This document shows, piece after piece, positions 7,807-19,100 of a DNA stretch of 64,000 nt; position 1 is the stretch's first letter, and every line of letters starts with the position of its first letter. The position numbers and the translations under genes were made by a program. The DNA lies in assembly GCA_902510475.1 (NCBI GenBank), contig CABXCC010000003.1, positions 1 to 64,000 of the forward strand. The letters run 5' to 3'. Source of the DNA: an uncultured Bacteroidota bacterium (lineage in GTDB: Bacteria; Bacteroidota; Bacteroidia; Flavobacteriales; Flavobacteriaceae). A model generated the notes under the pieces. The model was not told the DNA's origin. It worked only from the letters and a program-made list of their open reading frames with translations, and ran no database searches.

Positions 7807-8997
7807 TTGAGAATTGCTCGATACATATCGCTTAGATACTTTTTAACCAAAAGCAAAAACACGGCAGTTAACTACATGTCTATTCTTGCAATCTTAGGGG
7901 TTGTTGTAAGTTCCGCGGCAATGATTGTTGTTTTGTCTGGCTTTAGTGGACTAAAAAATTATAGTCTTGAGTTCATTTCTAGCGTATCTCCTGATTATAA
8001 AATTTCTTCAAAAAAAGGAAAGACTTTTGTTTTCACTCAGGAAATGCAAGGCTATTTAGCGGAAAATGGCTTCTATTATTACAAGGCAATTGAAGATAAG
8101 GCTCTTTTTTCTGTAAAGAACAGTAGTCAGATTGTTGAAGTTAGGGCTGTGGATGAAAAGTTTCCAAGAAAAAACATAGACACTATTTTAACAGATGGTG
8201 GTTGGGTTAATGAAGGTGGTGTTGTCATTGGCTGGGGGCTTGCTTATGATTTGGGTGTTGCTGTAAACGACGCTTTAAATCCTGTAACTTTTTATTCTCC
8301 AAAACCAGGAAAAGGACAGGTTTTCTCTGAAAAAGACATTTTGAGATCAAGAAAAGCTGTTGTGTCAGGTGTTTTTAATTTAAATGAGGACCTAAACTCA
8401 AATTTAGTTTTTACAGATTTTAGTTTTGGGAAAAATCTTTTTGACCTTAAAAAGGATGTGATTAGCTCCATAGGTCTTTATGAAAGCTCTTTAAATCGGT
8501 CTAAAATAAATGACCTTAGTAGTTATTTCGGAAAAAACTTTAGGGTTGAGGATAAAATTCAACAAAACAATAGTTTGTATAAAATGCTAAGAACTGAAGA
8601 AGCTGCTATATATTTTATTTTTTCATTGATTGTTGTTGTTGCGCTTTTTAATATGTTTGGAGCGCTAATAATGATGGTTTTAGAAAAAAGAAAAAACCTA
8701 AAAACAATGATGGTGTTAGGCCTAACCAAAAGGGAAATTGGTAAAATATTTCTTTATCAGGGCTGGATAATATCACTTTTTGGTTGTGTTTCTGGGTTGG
8801 CTATCGGGTCTGTTTTACTAATTCTGCAAAGCAATTTTTCTTTATTTATGATCACCCCATCTTTACCATACCCTATATCAATCGAGGCGGTTAATTATAT
8901 AGTTGTATTTGGAACGGTCTCTCTTCTTGGATTTATTACTTCTTTAGCGGTTTCTTTTTATGTTAGAAAGAGTATTCCGCAAACTGCTCAGCAATAG
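7807..8997 (+). CDS. LolC/E-like ABC transporter permease (FtsX fold)
   Basis: A 396-residue protein with one N-terminal membrane helix (about 20-45), a large periplasmic domain and three C-terminal helices (about 265-290, 315-340, 360-380), the MacB/FtsX layout. The start IARYISLRYFLTKSKNTAVNYMS is typical of LolC/LolE permeases that release lipoproteins from the inner membrane. The partner ATPase (LolD) is not adjacent. The start is TTG at 7807, three bases after the rbfA stop. Its last 35 bases overlap the convergent dus gene. Substrate assignment to lipoproteins is from family knowledge. Confidence 0.85.
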   Translation: MRIARYISLRYFLTKSKNTAVNYMSILAILGVVVSSAAMIVVLSGFSGLKNYSLEFISSVSPDYKISSKKGKTFVFTQEMQGYLAENGFYYYKAIEDKALFSVKNSSQIVEVRAVDEKFPRKNIDTILTDGGWVNEGGVVIGWGLAYDLGVAVNDALNPVTFYSPKPGKGQVFSEKDILRSRKAVVSGVFNLNEDLNSNLVFTDFSFGKNLFDLKKDVISSIGLYESSLNRSKINDLSSYFGKNFRVEDKIQQNNSLYKMLRTEEAAIYFIFSLIVVVALFNMFGALIMMVLEKRKNLKTMMVLGLTKREIGKIFLYQGWIISLFGCVSGLAIGSVLLILQSNFSLFMITPSLPYPISIEAVNYIVVFGTVSLLGFITSLAVSFYVRKSIPQTAQQ

Positions 8998-9952
8998 AGT
9001 CCAAAACCTCATACACCTCTTTTGAGGTTTCAGTTGTAACTAATTTTTGTCTAAAGGGCTTAAAGTTTTCAATTCCTTTAAAGTAATTTGAGTAGTGTCT
9101 TCTGGTTTCATAAACGCCTAGCCTTTCTCCCTTCCAGGAAACAGACATTTCTAAGTGTCTTTTGGCAATTGCTGCCCTTTCTTTTATAGAAACTGCGGGT
9201 TTGTGTTCTCCCGTCTCAAAGTAGTGCTTGATTTCATTAAAAAACCAAGGGTTTCCTATGGATGCTCTTCCGATCATAGCGCCGTCTAAACCTAAGTTGT
9301 CTCTGACAAACTTGGCTCTTTCTGGCGTGTTAATGTCTCCGTTAGCAAAAACAGGAATGTGCATTCTTGGATTGTTCTTAACTTTTTCTATATAACTCCA
9401 ATCAGCATCCCCTTTGTACATTTGGGCTCTGGTTCGTCCATGTATTGCTATTGCTTTACATCCAATGTCTTGAAGCCTTTCTGCTACTTCGACAATTTTT
9501 ATCGATTCATGGTCCCAACCAAGCCTTGTTTTTACTGTAACCGGCAAAGAAGTTCTTTCAACAATGGCTTTAGTTAAACTTTCCATTAAACATATGTCTT
9601 TTAATATCCCTGCTCCTGCACCTTTTGAGACAACTTTTTTAACAGGACAGCCAAAATTAATGTCTATTATATCTGGGTTTGACTTTTCGACAATATCAAC
9701 GGCTTTAAGCATGGAGTCTAGTTTGGCTCCAAATATCTGAATCCCAACAGGTCTTTCCTTCTCATATATGTCAAGTTTAATTACGCTTTTTGCTGCATCT
9801 CTAATTAATCCTTCTGATGAAATAAACTCCGTGTAAACGACATCTGCCCCGTTTTCTTTGCATAACGCTCTAAAAGGCGGGTCGCTTACGTCTTCCATAG
9901 GTGCCAATAGAAGAGGAAAACTCCCTAACTCTATATCTCCAATCTTTACCAT
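8963..9952 (-). CDS. dusB: tRNA-dihydrouridine synthase
   Basis: An FMN-dependent TIM-barrel protein of 329 residues. It opens PLLLAPMEDVSDPPFR, has the catalytic-cysteine motif INFGCPVKKV (Cys about 102), VKTRLGW, and the FMN-phosphate region GDINTPERA with GAMIGRAS. It reduces uridine to dihydrouridine in tRNA D-loops. The DusB subgroup fits best, and the symbol is given at that level only. Its 3' end overlaps the LolC/E-like gene by 35 bases in convergent orientation. It is divergent from lepA across a 92-base gap containing a -7 element for each gene. Confidence 0.9.
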   Translation of the reverse strand: MVKIGDIELGSFPLLLAPMEDVSDPPFRALCKENGADVVYTEFISSEGLIRDAAKSVIKLDIYEKERPVGIQIFGAKLDSMLKAVDIVEKSNPDIIDINFGCPVKKVVSKGAGAGILKDICLMESLTKAIVERTSLPVTVKTRLGWDHESIKIVEVAERLQDIGCKAIAIHGRTRAQMYKGDADWSYIEKVKNNPRMHIPVFANGDINTPERAKFVRDNLGLDGAMIGRASIGNPWFFNEIKHYFETGEHKPAVSIKERAAIAKRHLEMSVSWKGERLGVYETRRHYSNYFKGIENFKPFRQKLVTTETSKEVYEVLDSIAEQFAEYSF

Positions 9953-9971
9953 TTAATTATAAATGTTTTGG

Positions 9972-9979
9972 CAAAGATA
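9972..9979 (-). promoter_or_regulatory. -7 promoter element for dusB
   Basis: TATCTTTG on the minus strand fits TAnnTTTG and would start transcription roughly 15 bases upstream of the dusB ATG. No correctly spaced -33 element is obvious. Confidence 0.4.
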
Positions 9980-10019
9980 ACCAAGTCTTTAATATGGGCA
10001 TATAACAATAATTTTTACT

Positions 10020-10027
10020 TATTTTTG
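10020..10027 (+). promoter_or_regulatory. -7 promoter element for lepA
   Basis: TATTTTTG fits TAnnTTTG and lies 17 bases before the lepA ATG. With the dusB element it makes the 92-base gap a divergent promoter region. Confidence 0.4.
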
Positions 10028-10044
10028 TAGCCTTAATTTGTCAG

Positions 10045-11841
10045 ATGAAAAATATTCGAAATTTTTGCATAATTGCCCATATCGATCATGGAAAGAGCAC
10101 GCTTGCTGACAGATTATTAGAGTTTACTGGAGCAATCACTGATCGAGAAAAAAAAGACCAACTTTTAGACAACATGGACCTAGAAAGAGAAAGAGGGATT
10201 ACCATTAAATCTCATGCAATTCAAATGTATTTTAATCATAAAGGTGAAGATTTTGTATTAAACCTAATTGACACGCCTGGACATGTAGATTTTTCATATG
10301 AGGTTTCCAGATCGATTGCGGCTTGTGAAGGAGCTTTGTTGGTTGTTGATGCGGCACAAAGCATCCAAGCGCAGACTATATCGAATTTGTATTTGGCTTT
10401 AGAAAATGATCTAGAAATTATTCCGGTTTTAAACAAAGTAGATCTTCCAAGTGCAAATCCTGCTGAGGTTACAGATGATATTGTTGATTTGTTAGGTTGC
10501 CGTGCGGAAGAAGTAATTCCTGCAAGCGCAAAAACAGGGCTTGGTATTGAAGAAATTTTAGATGCTATTATTAATAGGGTACCGCCACCAAGCGGAGAGC
10601 CTGACAAACCATTACAGGCATTAATTTTTGACTCTGTTTACAATCCTTTTCGTGGAATAGAAACTTATTTTAGAATTCTTAGTGGTTCCATAAAAAAGAA
10701 TCAAAAAATTAAATTCATTGCAACGGGAAAATCTTATTTTGCTGATGAAGTTGGAACGCTTAATCTTAAGCAAAAACCAAAGCAGGAAATTTGTACCGGA
10801 GATGTTGGGTATTTAATCACTGGAATAAAAGAGGCTAAGGAAGTAAAAGTTGGAGATACAATCACTGATTTTGAAAACCCTACACTCGAGGCTGTTTCGG
10901 GTTTTGAGGATGTTAAGCCCATGGTCTTTGCTGGTATTTACCCTGTTGACACAGAAGATTATGAAGAGCTTCGTGGTGCAATGGAAAAGCTACAATTAAA
11001 CGATGCGTCCCTTGTTTTTACCCCAGAAAGCTCGGCTGCTTTAGGATTTGGATTTCGTTGTGGTTTTTTAGGAATGCTTCACATGGAAATTGTTCAAGAA
11101 CGCCTAGAAAGAGAGTTTGGAATGACGGTTATAACAACCGTTCCTAATGTTTCTTATCATGCGTATTCAAAGAAAAATCCGGAAGACATTATTCTTGTTA
11201 ACAACCCTTCTGATTTGCCTGACCCTTCATTTCTAGACAAGGTTGAAGAGCCTTTTATCAAGGCTTCAATAATAACAAAATCTGATTTTATCGGAAATGT
11301 GATGTCTCTTTGTATAGAGAAAAGAGGGGTTATAAAAAGTCAAACATATCTTACTACAACAAGGGTTGAGTTGGTTTTTGATATGCCTTTGGCTGAAATT
11401 GTTTTTGATTTTTATGACCGATTAAAAACAGTTTCTAAAGGTTATGCCTCTTTTGATTACTCACCTATTGGCCTTCAAGTATCAAAACTGGTGAGGGTAG
11501 ATATTTTATTAAATGCAAAAATTGTTGATGCCCTCTCCGCTTTAATTCACGCAGACAATGCTTATAGAATTGGTAAAAAGATTTGTGAAAAACTAAAAGA
11601 ATTAATCCCAAGACAACAATTCGATGTTCCTATTCAGGCGGCAATTGGTACAAAAATAATTTCTAGAGAAACGATAAAGGCATTAAGAAAAGATGTTACG
11701 GCTAAGTGCTATGGTGGGGATATCACAAGAAAAAGAAAGCTTTTAGAAAAACAGAAAAAAGGGAAAAAGAGAATGCGTCAAGTTGGAAGTGTTGAGATCC
11801 CTCAGGAAGCTTTTATGGCAGTATTAAAATTAAGTGACTAA
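10045..11841 (+). CDS. lepA: Elongation factor 4 (LepA)
   Basis: A translational GTPase of 598 residues, the normal LepA length. The P-loop AHIDHGKST is at residues 12-20, switch II DTPGHVD follows, NKVDLP is the G4 motif, and the LepA-specific C-terminal domain has KGYASFDY and ends with the basic [23 protein letters not shown] segment. It acts on ribosomes, back-translocating or remodelling stalled complexes. It has its own probable promoter and is convergent with the CNNM-type gene, with only eight bases between their stops. Confidence 0.97.
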   Translation: MKNIRNFCIIAHIDHGKSTLADRLLEFTGAITDREKKDQLLDNMDLERERGITIKSHAIQMYFNHKGEDFVLNLIDTPGHVDFSYEVSRSIAACEGALLVVDAAQSIQAQTISNLYLALENDLEIIPVLNKVDLPSANPAEVTDDIVDLLGCRAEEVIPASAKTGLGIEEILDAIINRVPPPSGEPDKPLQALIFDSVYNPFRGIETYFRILSGSIKKNQKIKFIATGKSYFADEVGTLNLKQKPKQEICTGDVGYLITGIKEAKEVKVGDTITDFENPTLEAVSGFEDVKPMVFAGIYPVDTEDYEELRGAMEKLQLNDASLVFTPESSAALGFGFRCGFLGMLHMEIVQERLEREFGMTVITTVPNVSYHAYSKKNPEDIILVNNPSDLPDPSFLDKVEEPFIKASIITKSDFIGNVMSLCIEKRGVIKSQTYLTTTRVELVFDMPLAEIVFDFYDRLKTVSKGYASFDYSPIGLQVSKLVRVDILLNAKIVDALSALIHADNAYRIGKKICEKLKELIPRQQFDVPIQAAIGTKIISRETIKALRKDVTAKCYGGDITRKRKLLEKQKKGKKRMRQVGSVEIPQEAFMAVLKLSD

Positions 11842-11849
11842 AACTTTTT

Positions 11850-12941
11850 TCAACTTTCCTTAGGGCCTGAAGAAGCGCCGCCATTAGAGGCTATTTTTTT
11901 TGCTAGCTCCTGCATGTCATCAACCATGTCTGTTTCATCAACAATTTCATATCCCAACATGGTTTCTATTATATCTTCAAGGGTAACTATTCCAATAGGG
12001 GTTTTTGCATCGTCAAGTACTAGTGAAATGTGTTCGCGTTTTTTTAGTAGCTTATCAAAAAGTGGTGGTATTTTTGTTTTTTCACTAGAGATTATGATTG
12101 GCCGTTTTATTTCTTTTAATTTAAAGTCACCCTTGTTGTTTATTATACTTTCTAGTATGGTGTCTTTAAGAACATATGCTTCAATTTTATCATTATTTTG
12201 AATTGGTATTCTTGAAAACACCAATTCGGGGTTTTGCTGATAAAATTCGTTAATACTCAAGTTTGCATCTGCAGTAACCATTACTGAGTAAGGCGTCATA
12301 ATTTCTTTTACACTAACATTTCTAAGCTTTACAATATTTTTAATAAAGTTTGAATCCTTTGTTCCAATTATACCTTCCTCTTTTGCAATTTCTGCAATGG
12401 TTGAAATGTCTTCTCTTTTAAAAAAGAGCTCTTTTTTTGAGGCTCCAATTGACTTGGTAAATGCTTGTAATATCCATAACACTCCTGTGTATTTAAACAA
12501 GGGGATTATCGACGAAAGAACAATGGTTGTAAAACTTGCTAAATTAGCCCAATACTTTGCGCCTATTGTTTTTGGAATAATTTCTGAAAACAGCAAAATC
12601 ATTATCGTCATGACCGTCGAAACAATACCTACCAAAACATCGTCTGAAATTCCTCCTGCCAAGAAAGTGTTTTCGAGGTTAAGTTCAGAATAAGCCACTT
12701 TAGCCTGCGCCCCAACAAGGATTGCCCCAACAGTATGGGCTATGGTGTTGAGCGTCAAAATAATTATTAAAGGTTCGTCGATTGATTTTTTTAAGTTAGA
12801 TAATGTGTTTGCATATTTTTTGCCTTCTTTTATTTCAATTTTAATAAAGGTTGTGTTTATGCTTAGTAGTACAGCCTCAAGGATAGAGCACAGAAAGGAG
12901 AGGCTAATTGTTAAAAATATAAATAGTATTAGTAGTTCCAA
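11850..12941 (-). CDS. CNNM/CorC-type transporter protein (DUF21 plus CBS domains)
   Basis: A 363-residue protein with an N-terminal DUF21/CNNM membrane domain of about four helices (residues 1-175, including LFSEIIPKTIGAKYW) followed by a CBS pair (about 205-335, with MTPYSVMV and PIGIVTLEDIIETMLGYEIVDE). It lacks the C-terminal CorC_HlyC domain of longer relatives. Family members are linked to Mg2+ or Co2+ export and are often mislabelled hemolysins. The start is TTG at 12941. It runs convergently into lepA. A CNNM ion exporter is the best guess; the substrate cannot be read from the sequence. Confidence 0.88.
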   Translation of the reverse strand: MELLILFIFLTISLSFLCSILEAVLLSINTTFIKIEIKEGKKYANTLSNLKKSIDEPLIIILTLNTIAHTVGAILVGAQAKVAYSELNLENTFLAGGISDDVLVGIVSTVMTIMILLFSEIIPKTIGAKYWANLASFTTIVLSSIIPLFKYTGVLWILQAFTKSIGASKKELFFKREDISTIAEIAKEEGIIGTKDSNFIKNIVKLRNVSVKEIMTPYSVMVTADANLSINEFYQQNPELVFSRIPIQNNDKIEAYVLKDTILESIINNKGDFKLKEIKRPIIISSEKTKIPPLFDKLLKKREHISLVLDDAKTPIGIVTLEDIIETMLGYEIVDETDMVDDMQELAKKIASNGGASSGPKES

Positions 12942-13027
12942 TAAGAAAAAATAATTACTTCAAATTTAATAAATCATATGCATTTTTATAATTCTTTTTG
13001 AATTATTATAGATTGTGTATGTTAAAC

Positions 13028-15268
13028 TTAGTCTTTGAGTGTGATTCTGAGCACTGAACACGCTGCTCTTTCTGTAAACTTGTCTTTTCCCCCTCCGAAT
13101 AAAACATTAATCCAGTTGTCTTTTTCTGGTGTTCCAAGTATTAAAAGATCGTAGCCGGCAGATGTTTCAGAAATTGTTTCCACAGGGTCGGAGCTTTTTA
13201 AAATTAGAACTTCCGCATCAACACCAGACTGTTTTAATTTTTCCTCCGATCGATGCTTAACTGTTTCTGTTGTTGAGCTATTTTCTGGGACAACATGTAA
13301 TAGTGTCAAAGATCCTCCAAAATAATCACAAACATTTTTTGCAATACTTATAAAGTTTTTATCCTTTCTTCCAGGTCTTAGGGCTAATAAAACTTTTCCT
13401 ACATAGCGCACCCCATTGTCTCTATAAAGCGCAAGGTTAGAGTTTATATTTGCCAATAACCAGCCTATTGGATTTGTAATAAAGATTCCGGTTGTGGGTC
13501 TTCCATCCCATCCCATCACGAGCCAATCACAACTGCTTTGGGAGCTTAGTTGGTTGATTGTGTCTGAAAGTTCGTGGGTTACGACGGCTTCAAAATCAAC
13601 AGATATTTTTTGAGATTCTGATAGTCTTGAAAGTCTTCTTTTTAAAGAGTTTTCTGTAGGTGAGTCTTCTAAGAATGCGTCTAGATCTGTCTGGCTTGGG
13701 ATTTCAGTTATGTTTAGTGCTTGAATTACTTTTTTACTTTGAATCGCCGCTGCCATTTCAACAAGCATTTCTGGAGAAGTTTCATTTCCTAAAAGAGGGA
13801 CTATTGCCCCTGCACTTGATGCTATTTTTGGATCGAGTTTTGAAGATGCTTTTTTTATATTAATTGCTTTTTGTTTTTTTGTCTCCTGTTTTTTAGCAAA
13901 CAATGAAGATGCTGGTCTTTGAGCATAATTTTTTAAAACTCCTGATCTCATTACATCCTTTCCATAAACAAAGTAAATCACTGCTCCAATTAAAAATATT
14001 GCAAAAATAGCGAGCATTGGAACCATGCCTAAAAAGACTAGAAAAAAGATTCCACTTACAATTCCAAAAATCTGAATCCAAGGGTATAGTGGCGATTTGT
14101 ATTTTGGCTGATACCACTGTGCTGCTGTTTCTCTTAGTACGATTACCGCTAAATTTACTGAAACAAACATCATAACTTTAAATGCACTGGCCAGCTTGGC
14201 AATCTCAAAGACATCTAAAAACAAAACAACAAGAGCAATAGCCACGCATGTAATAGCAATTGTATTAATCGGGGTTAGAAACTTCTTGTGAACCTTGCTC
14301 CAAATTTCTGGTAATAGACCATCCCTTGACATAGCAAAAGGAAATCTTGATGAGGCCAAAACTCCTGCATTGACAGTTGAAAGAAGTGTAAGGACTGCAA
14401 TAAAGGCAATAGCGGCTCCAACCACATGAACGCCATTAAACTCAAGTGATGAAATATTAAGGTCAAGCGCTAATGTATGTATTGGGTTGTAATTCCCGGC
14501 TAGTTCCGAAAGGCTAACGTTTGCTGTTAAAACAAAAGAAATTAAGACATAAATTATTGTAATTATAAAAAGGGATAAAATCATTCCCTGTGGCAAATTT
14601 TTGTCTGGGTTTTTGATTTCTTCTGCAATTGCTGCTACTTTGGTTACTCCTGAATAAGAAAGGTAAACAAATGCAACGGCAAAAATAAGATCTTTATATC
14701 CCGCAAGCTCAACGGCTTCTCCTTTTAGTTTGGCAAAAAACGGGGTTGTTTGGTCCATGGTTTGAAGTCCTAAAACAAAAAGAGCTGCAAGAACTAATAA
14801 GGCAATAAGAACAGCATAAGACTGAAAATTCCCTGCTTTTTTTGCCCCAACAATATTTAATAGAAAAACTAAAAATAAGAACCCTAAGCCAACTGATTTT
14901 GTAATTGCCTCGCTGTCCATATCTAAAACTACAAGGACATATGCGCCGATTCCAACTAGGGCAAAAGCACATTTTAAAACAAGAGCAATCCACAAGCCGA
15001 GTCCAGAAATTGTTCCGAATAAAGGTCCAAAAGCTCTTTCAATAAACACATAGGTTCCTCCAGAGCTTGGCATTGCTGTGGCTAATTCTGATTTTGAATA
15101 TGCTGCAGGTAAAATACAAATAGCCGCAATTAAATAGGCTAACCAAAGAGACGCCCCAATCTTAGTTGCAGCAAGGCCTGGAAGGACAAAAATACCTGTC
15201 CCAAGCATTCCGCCAATACCAATTGCAATAACTGCAGGCAACGTTAAGCTTCTCTCTAATTTCTTCAA
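13028..15268 (-). CDS. APC-family amino-acid permease with C-terminal Usp domains
   Basis: The N-terminal 425 residues form a 12-helix APC-superfamily transporter: TLPAVIAIGIGGMLGTGIFVLPG is the classic first-helix signature and PSSGGTYVFIERAFGP follows. From about residue 470 to 746 there are two stretches resembling universal stress protein domains (LVMGWDGRPTTG and YDLLILGTPEKDNW are the Usp-like blocks). The fusion suggests transport tuned by nucleotide or stress signals, which is an inference. The start is TTG at 15268 with no upstream ATG in frame. It is divergent from the MBL hydrolase gene, with 43 bases between starts. No terminator is obvious downstream. Confidence 0.87.
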   Translation of the reverse strand: MKKLERSLTLPAVIAIGIGGMLGTGIFVLPGLAATKIGASLWLAYLIAAICILPAAYSKSELATAMPSSGGTYVFIERAFGPLFGTISGLGLWIALVLKCAFALVGIGAYVLVVLDMDSEAITKSVGLGFLFLVFLLNIVGAKKAGNFQSYAVLIALLVLAALFVLGLQTMDQTTPFFAKLKGEAVELAGYKDLIFAVAFVYLSYSGVTKVAAIAEEIKNPDKNLPQGMILSLFIITIIYVLISFVLTANVSLSELAGNYNPIHTLALDLNISSLEFNGVHVVGAAIAFIAVLTLLSTVNAGVLASSRFPFAMSRDGLLPEIWSKVHKKFLTPINTIAITCVAIALVVLFLDVFEIAKLASAFKVMMFVSVNLAVIVLRETAAQWYQPKYKSPLYPWIQIFGIVSGIFFLVFLGMVPMLAIFAIFLIGAVIYFVYGKDVMRSGVLKNYAQRPASSLFAKKQETKKQKAINIKKASSKLDPKIASSAGAIVPLLGNETSPEMLVEMAAAIQSKKVIQALNITEIPSQTDLDAFLEDSPTENSLKRRLSRLSESQKISVDFEAVVTHELSDTINQLSSQSSCDWLVMGWDGRPTTGIFITNPIGWLLANINSNLALYRDNGVRYVGKVLLALRPGRKDKNFISIAKNVCDYFGGSLTLLHVVPENSSTTETVKHRSEEKLKQSGVDAEVLILKSSDPVETISETSAGYDLLILGTPEKDNWINVLFGGGKDKFTERAACSVLRITLKD

Positions 15269-15311
15269 AATATTGTTTTATATTTATAAAAATACTAAAT
15301 ATATATTTCAA

Positions 15312-16163
15312 TTGAATTTATACCCCATTATTGCTGGTAATTTTATGCTTGACGGCGGCGCCATGTTTGGCGTTGTTCCCAAATCTATTTGGCAAAAAAC
15401 AAACCCTGCAGACAATAACAATATGGTAAAAATTGCTGCGCGCTGTTTGCTTATTGAAGACGGCGATCGGCGTATTTTAATTGATGCGGGAATGGGTGAT
15501 AAGCAAAGTGAAAAGTTCTTTGGCTATTATTATAGGTGGGGGGAAGATTCGCTGGAGTCCTCATTAAAAAAACATGGGTTTCATACTGATGATGTAACCG
15601 ATGTTTTTCTAACGCACTTACATTTTGATCACTGCGGCGGTGGGGTGATTCGCTCTGGGAAAAGCTCTTTTGAAACTACTTTTAAAAACGCAAACTATTG
15701 GAGCAATAAGGGTCATTGGGACTGGGCAACCGATCCAAACAAAAGAGAAAGTGCCTCTTTCTTAAAAGAAAACATTCTACCAATAGAAGAGTCTGGTCAA
15801 TTAAATTATTTAGAAAAAGATGAGGTTAATTATTTAACCCAAACCGACTTGGGTTTTGACGTGTTGTTTGTGGATGGTCATACGGAAAAACAAATGATTC
15901 CAGTTATTAATTACAAAGGTCAAAAAATTGCCTTTGCTGCAGACCTTGTGCCTACGCATGGTCATGTTCCTCTTACTTATATTCCTGGATATGACATAAG
16001 GCCTTTAATTTCTTTGAAAGAAAAAGATTTATTCTTAAATTATTGCGCCGAAAACAATGTTTTATTGTTTTTTGAACATGACGCTTTTGTAGAAGCTGCT
16101 TCGCTTCATAAAACTGCGCGAGGTGTTCGTGTTAACGAAAAAATTAAATTGCTTGAATTATGA
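15312..16163 (+). CDS. Metallo-beta-lactamase-fold hydrolase
   Basis: The zinc motif HLHFDHCGGG lies near residue 102, with later ligands in VDGHTEKQM, AADLVPTHGH and FEHDA, the full MBL set. The ORF track starts at TTG 15273, but the N-terminal 13 residues there are AT-rich and unlike the family. TTG at 15312 gives MNLYPIIAGNFMLDGGAMFG, the start I expect for this quorum-quenching-lactonase-like group, and 283 residues. The substrate is unknown. The stop overlaps the next start in an ATGA, so the T9SS protein downstream is probably translationally coupled. Confidence 0.85.
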   Translation: MNLYPIIAGNFMLDGGAMFGVVPKSIWQKTNPADNNNMVKIAARCLLIEDGDRRILIDAGMGDKQSEKFFGYYYRWGEDSLESSLKKHGFHTDDVTDVFLTHLHFDHCGGGVIRSGKSSFETTFKNANYWSNKGHWDWATDPNKRESASFLKENILPIEESGQLNYLEKDEVNYLTQTDLGFDVLFVDGHTEKQMIPVINYKGQKIAFAADLVPTHGHVPLTYIPGYDIRPLISLKEKDLFLNYCAENNVLLFFEHDAFVEAASLHKTARGVRVNEKIKLLEL

Positions 16164-19100
16164 AAAACCCAACCAATATGAAGAACTTTTTTTTATACCT
16201 GTTTTTAATTTTTCCATTTATAATTAATTCTCAAAGTGTAGGTGATATTGCGTTTATAGCGTTTAACGCAGATGGAGATGACGATATTGCTTTTGTTGCT
16301 CTTTCTGAAATATCCTCTGGAACTGAAATATACTTTACCGATAATGAATGGACGGGAGCTGCATTTAACAATACCAATGAAGGAACCGCTATATGGACCG
16401 CATCATCTACTGTGAGTGCGGGTACTGTTGTAGTTATTAATAATCTTAGCGTGTTTGATTCGTCATGGTCCGTTAATGTTGGAACTATATCGGTTAGCGG
16501 AAGTTGGAATATTGGTAGTAGTAATGATTGTGTCTGGGCTTTAAGTGCTGCTCCAGCCACTTCGTATGGGTCAACACCAACCTTTTATGGAGTTATTTGT
16601 AATGATGTATCAAATGGAGACACAACTACAGGGTCAGGTTTAACTCTTGGAACAAATGGAATAGATTTTAATAATGATCGTGATGGGTATGTTTATACCG
16701 GGAGCAGATCCAATCAAGCGTCTTTTTCAGCATATTTAGCTGAAATATATAATTCAAGTAATTGGCAACAAGAATCATCAAACGGGGAAGCTATCCTACC
16801 AATTTCTACAACTGCTTTTGCCGTCACAGGAGGTTCGGCTGACCCCGAGCCAACAAATCAACCCTCTGGGCTATCTGCGTCCGTAACTCATGAGAAAATT
16901 ACTTTGACATGGACAGATGCTGTAGCCGGAGATCAAGCTCCTTCCAAGTATTTGATAATTGGTGAAAAAGATAGCTCAATAGCTGACCCTGTAGATGGAA
17001 CGGCAATTGCTGATGATAGCGATGCCTCAGACAATAGAGTTTCGATCAATATAAACCATGGTGTTGGCACAACTTCTTTTTCAAACTTAGGAGTTTCAGC
17101 GTCCTGGTATTTTGAAATTTTTCCTTATACTAACTCAGCAAGCGATATTGATTTTAAAACAAATGGCACAGTCCAAACCGGCAATGCAACTACTGCTAAT
17201 GCAATTCAAATAACAGAAATTGTTTACAATTCTCCTTCTACTGACTGGGAGTGGGTAGAATTATACAATCCAACGGCCTCAGCAATTGATATTTCAGGTT
17301 ATACAATAATTGACGCATATCCTAATACAATGACGACATTTCCTGGTTCAACATCAATTTCTGCAACCTCCTATTTTACAGTTGTTGTTAGCGGAGGTGG
17401 AACAGCACAATTTAGTGCTGACTATGACCCAGGGGCTGGCAACTACGTTGGTGGTCTTAATAATGGGGGTGACTCGGTAATTTTAAAAGATGCTTCAGGC
17501 AATATAGTCGACCAAGTCGATTATGATGATGGTTCCCCGTGGCCAACCGATCCTGGCGGCTCCTTTAAATCGTTAGAGTTAATCGATGGAAATAATAATT
17601 ATTATGCTGCAAGTTGGCAGGCCTCTTCTGCTGAATATGGTTCCCCTGGCGCTAAAACATCAACCGCCTGGAACAGCTCTCTTGGTTCAGGAGATAATTT
17701 GACCATTTCTAGCCCTGATAATATCGTTATAACAGGAGATGAAGAAATTAATAACATAACAATAAATAGCGGAGCTGGTCTTACAGTTGAAAAAACCGGT
17801 TCACTAACAGTTGCTGGAGATTTTACAAATAACGGAACTGTTAAGTTACAATCCGATTCAAATGAATTTGCAGCGATAAAAGTTACTGGCACTCCAACTG
17901 GAAATATAACTTATAAGCGTTATGTAAATACTGTTGGCACAAATGAATGGGATTTAATTGGCTCGCCCGTTGGAGGTAATAATTATATTAGTTCGTTCAT
18001 AACTGCAAATTCTGGCAGATTAGCAACTAACGGAAGTTCTCCAACAGCATATGCAGTCGGGTATTATGATAATTCTGCAGATAGTTGGACTAATTATAAT
18101 TCAAGCACGGTGGTTAATAATTCAACCGCTTTTGATCCTGGAAAAGGTTATCAAATGGCACATGTTTCAGGTGGTGTATTAGATTTTACAGGAACAATAC
18201 CCTCAACGACCGTTAGTGAATCCGTTATCAATAATAGTGCTTCTGGGAGAAGATGGAATCTTGTTGCAAATCCATTTCCTTCGTTTATTAATGCAAATGA
18301 CGATGCAGATGCCACAAATAATTTCATTGATATTAACGCCTCACAAATTGATGATGAAAATTATCTGTTTGTATACGGATTTGATGCAGATGGAACTGGA
18401 TATACGGCCTACGGAGAAAATTATAACAATAACAACACTCCTGTTTACATAGCTCCAGGTCAAGGGTTTTTTATAGCTGCTGAAAGTAGTTCAAGCTCAA
18501 ATGTTTCCTTTACAACTGCCATGCAAACCATAACAGGCTCTGACGATTTTGTTTCCGGAGATATATATGATGATTTTGGAAATCAAATTCAAGTTAGATT
18601 GTACAAACAAAATCTCATGATTGAGGATGCACATATTTATTTCAATGATGATGTAACAGCAGGGCTAGATCCTGGTAGAGATGCTGGAGACTTAAACCAG
18701 TCTGCTGGTTTAATGAGTAGATTAGTTGAAAATGACCAAGGCGTGGGCTTTGCTATTCAAGAATTACCAGCAGAAACTATGAATAACTGTATAGTTCCAT
18801 TGGAAATTAATACGTATGCTAATGAAGAATTCAAAATTAGTCTTCACTTCTATTCAGTTGACAATATAAATATTTACTTAGAAGATACTGAAGAGGGGTC
18901 AATGACTAATTTACTCGAAGAAGACTTTGTGTTAACTCCTACTAGTAATTTAGAGGGTGCGGGAAGATTCTTTATCCACATGACTGCTGATACAATGAGT
19001 AATGAAGAGGTGTCAACAAGCATGTTGAATGCTTATAAAGAAACAGGTGCTAGCTATATCACTGTTGAAGGATTAGCTACTCAATCGAATGAAACTAACG

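Noticed and set aside
12987-13007. AT-only hairpin (ATAATTC / GAATTAT) between the CNNM and permease genes
   Set aside because: Too weak and lacks a GC stem; could arise by chance in AT-rich DNA, so not called as a terminator.
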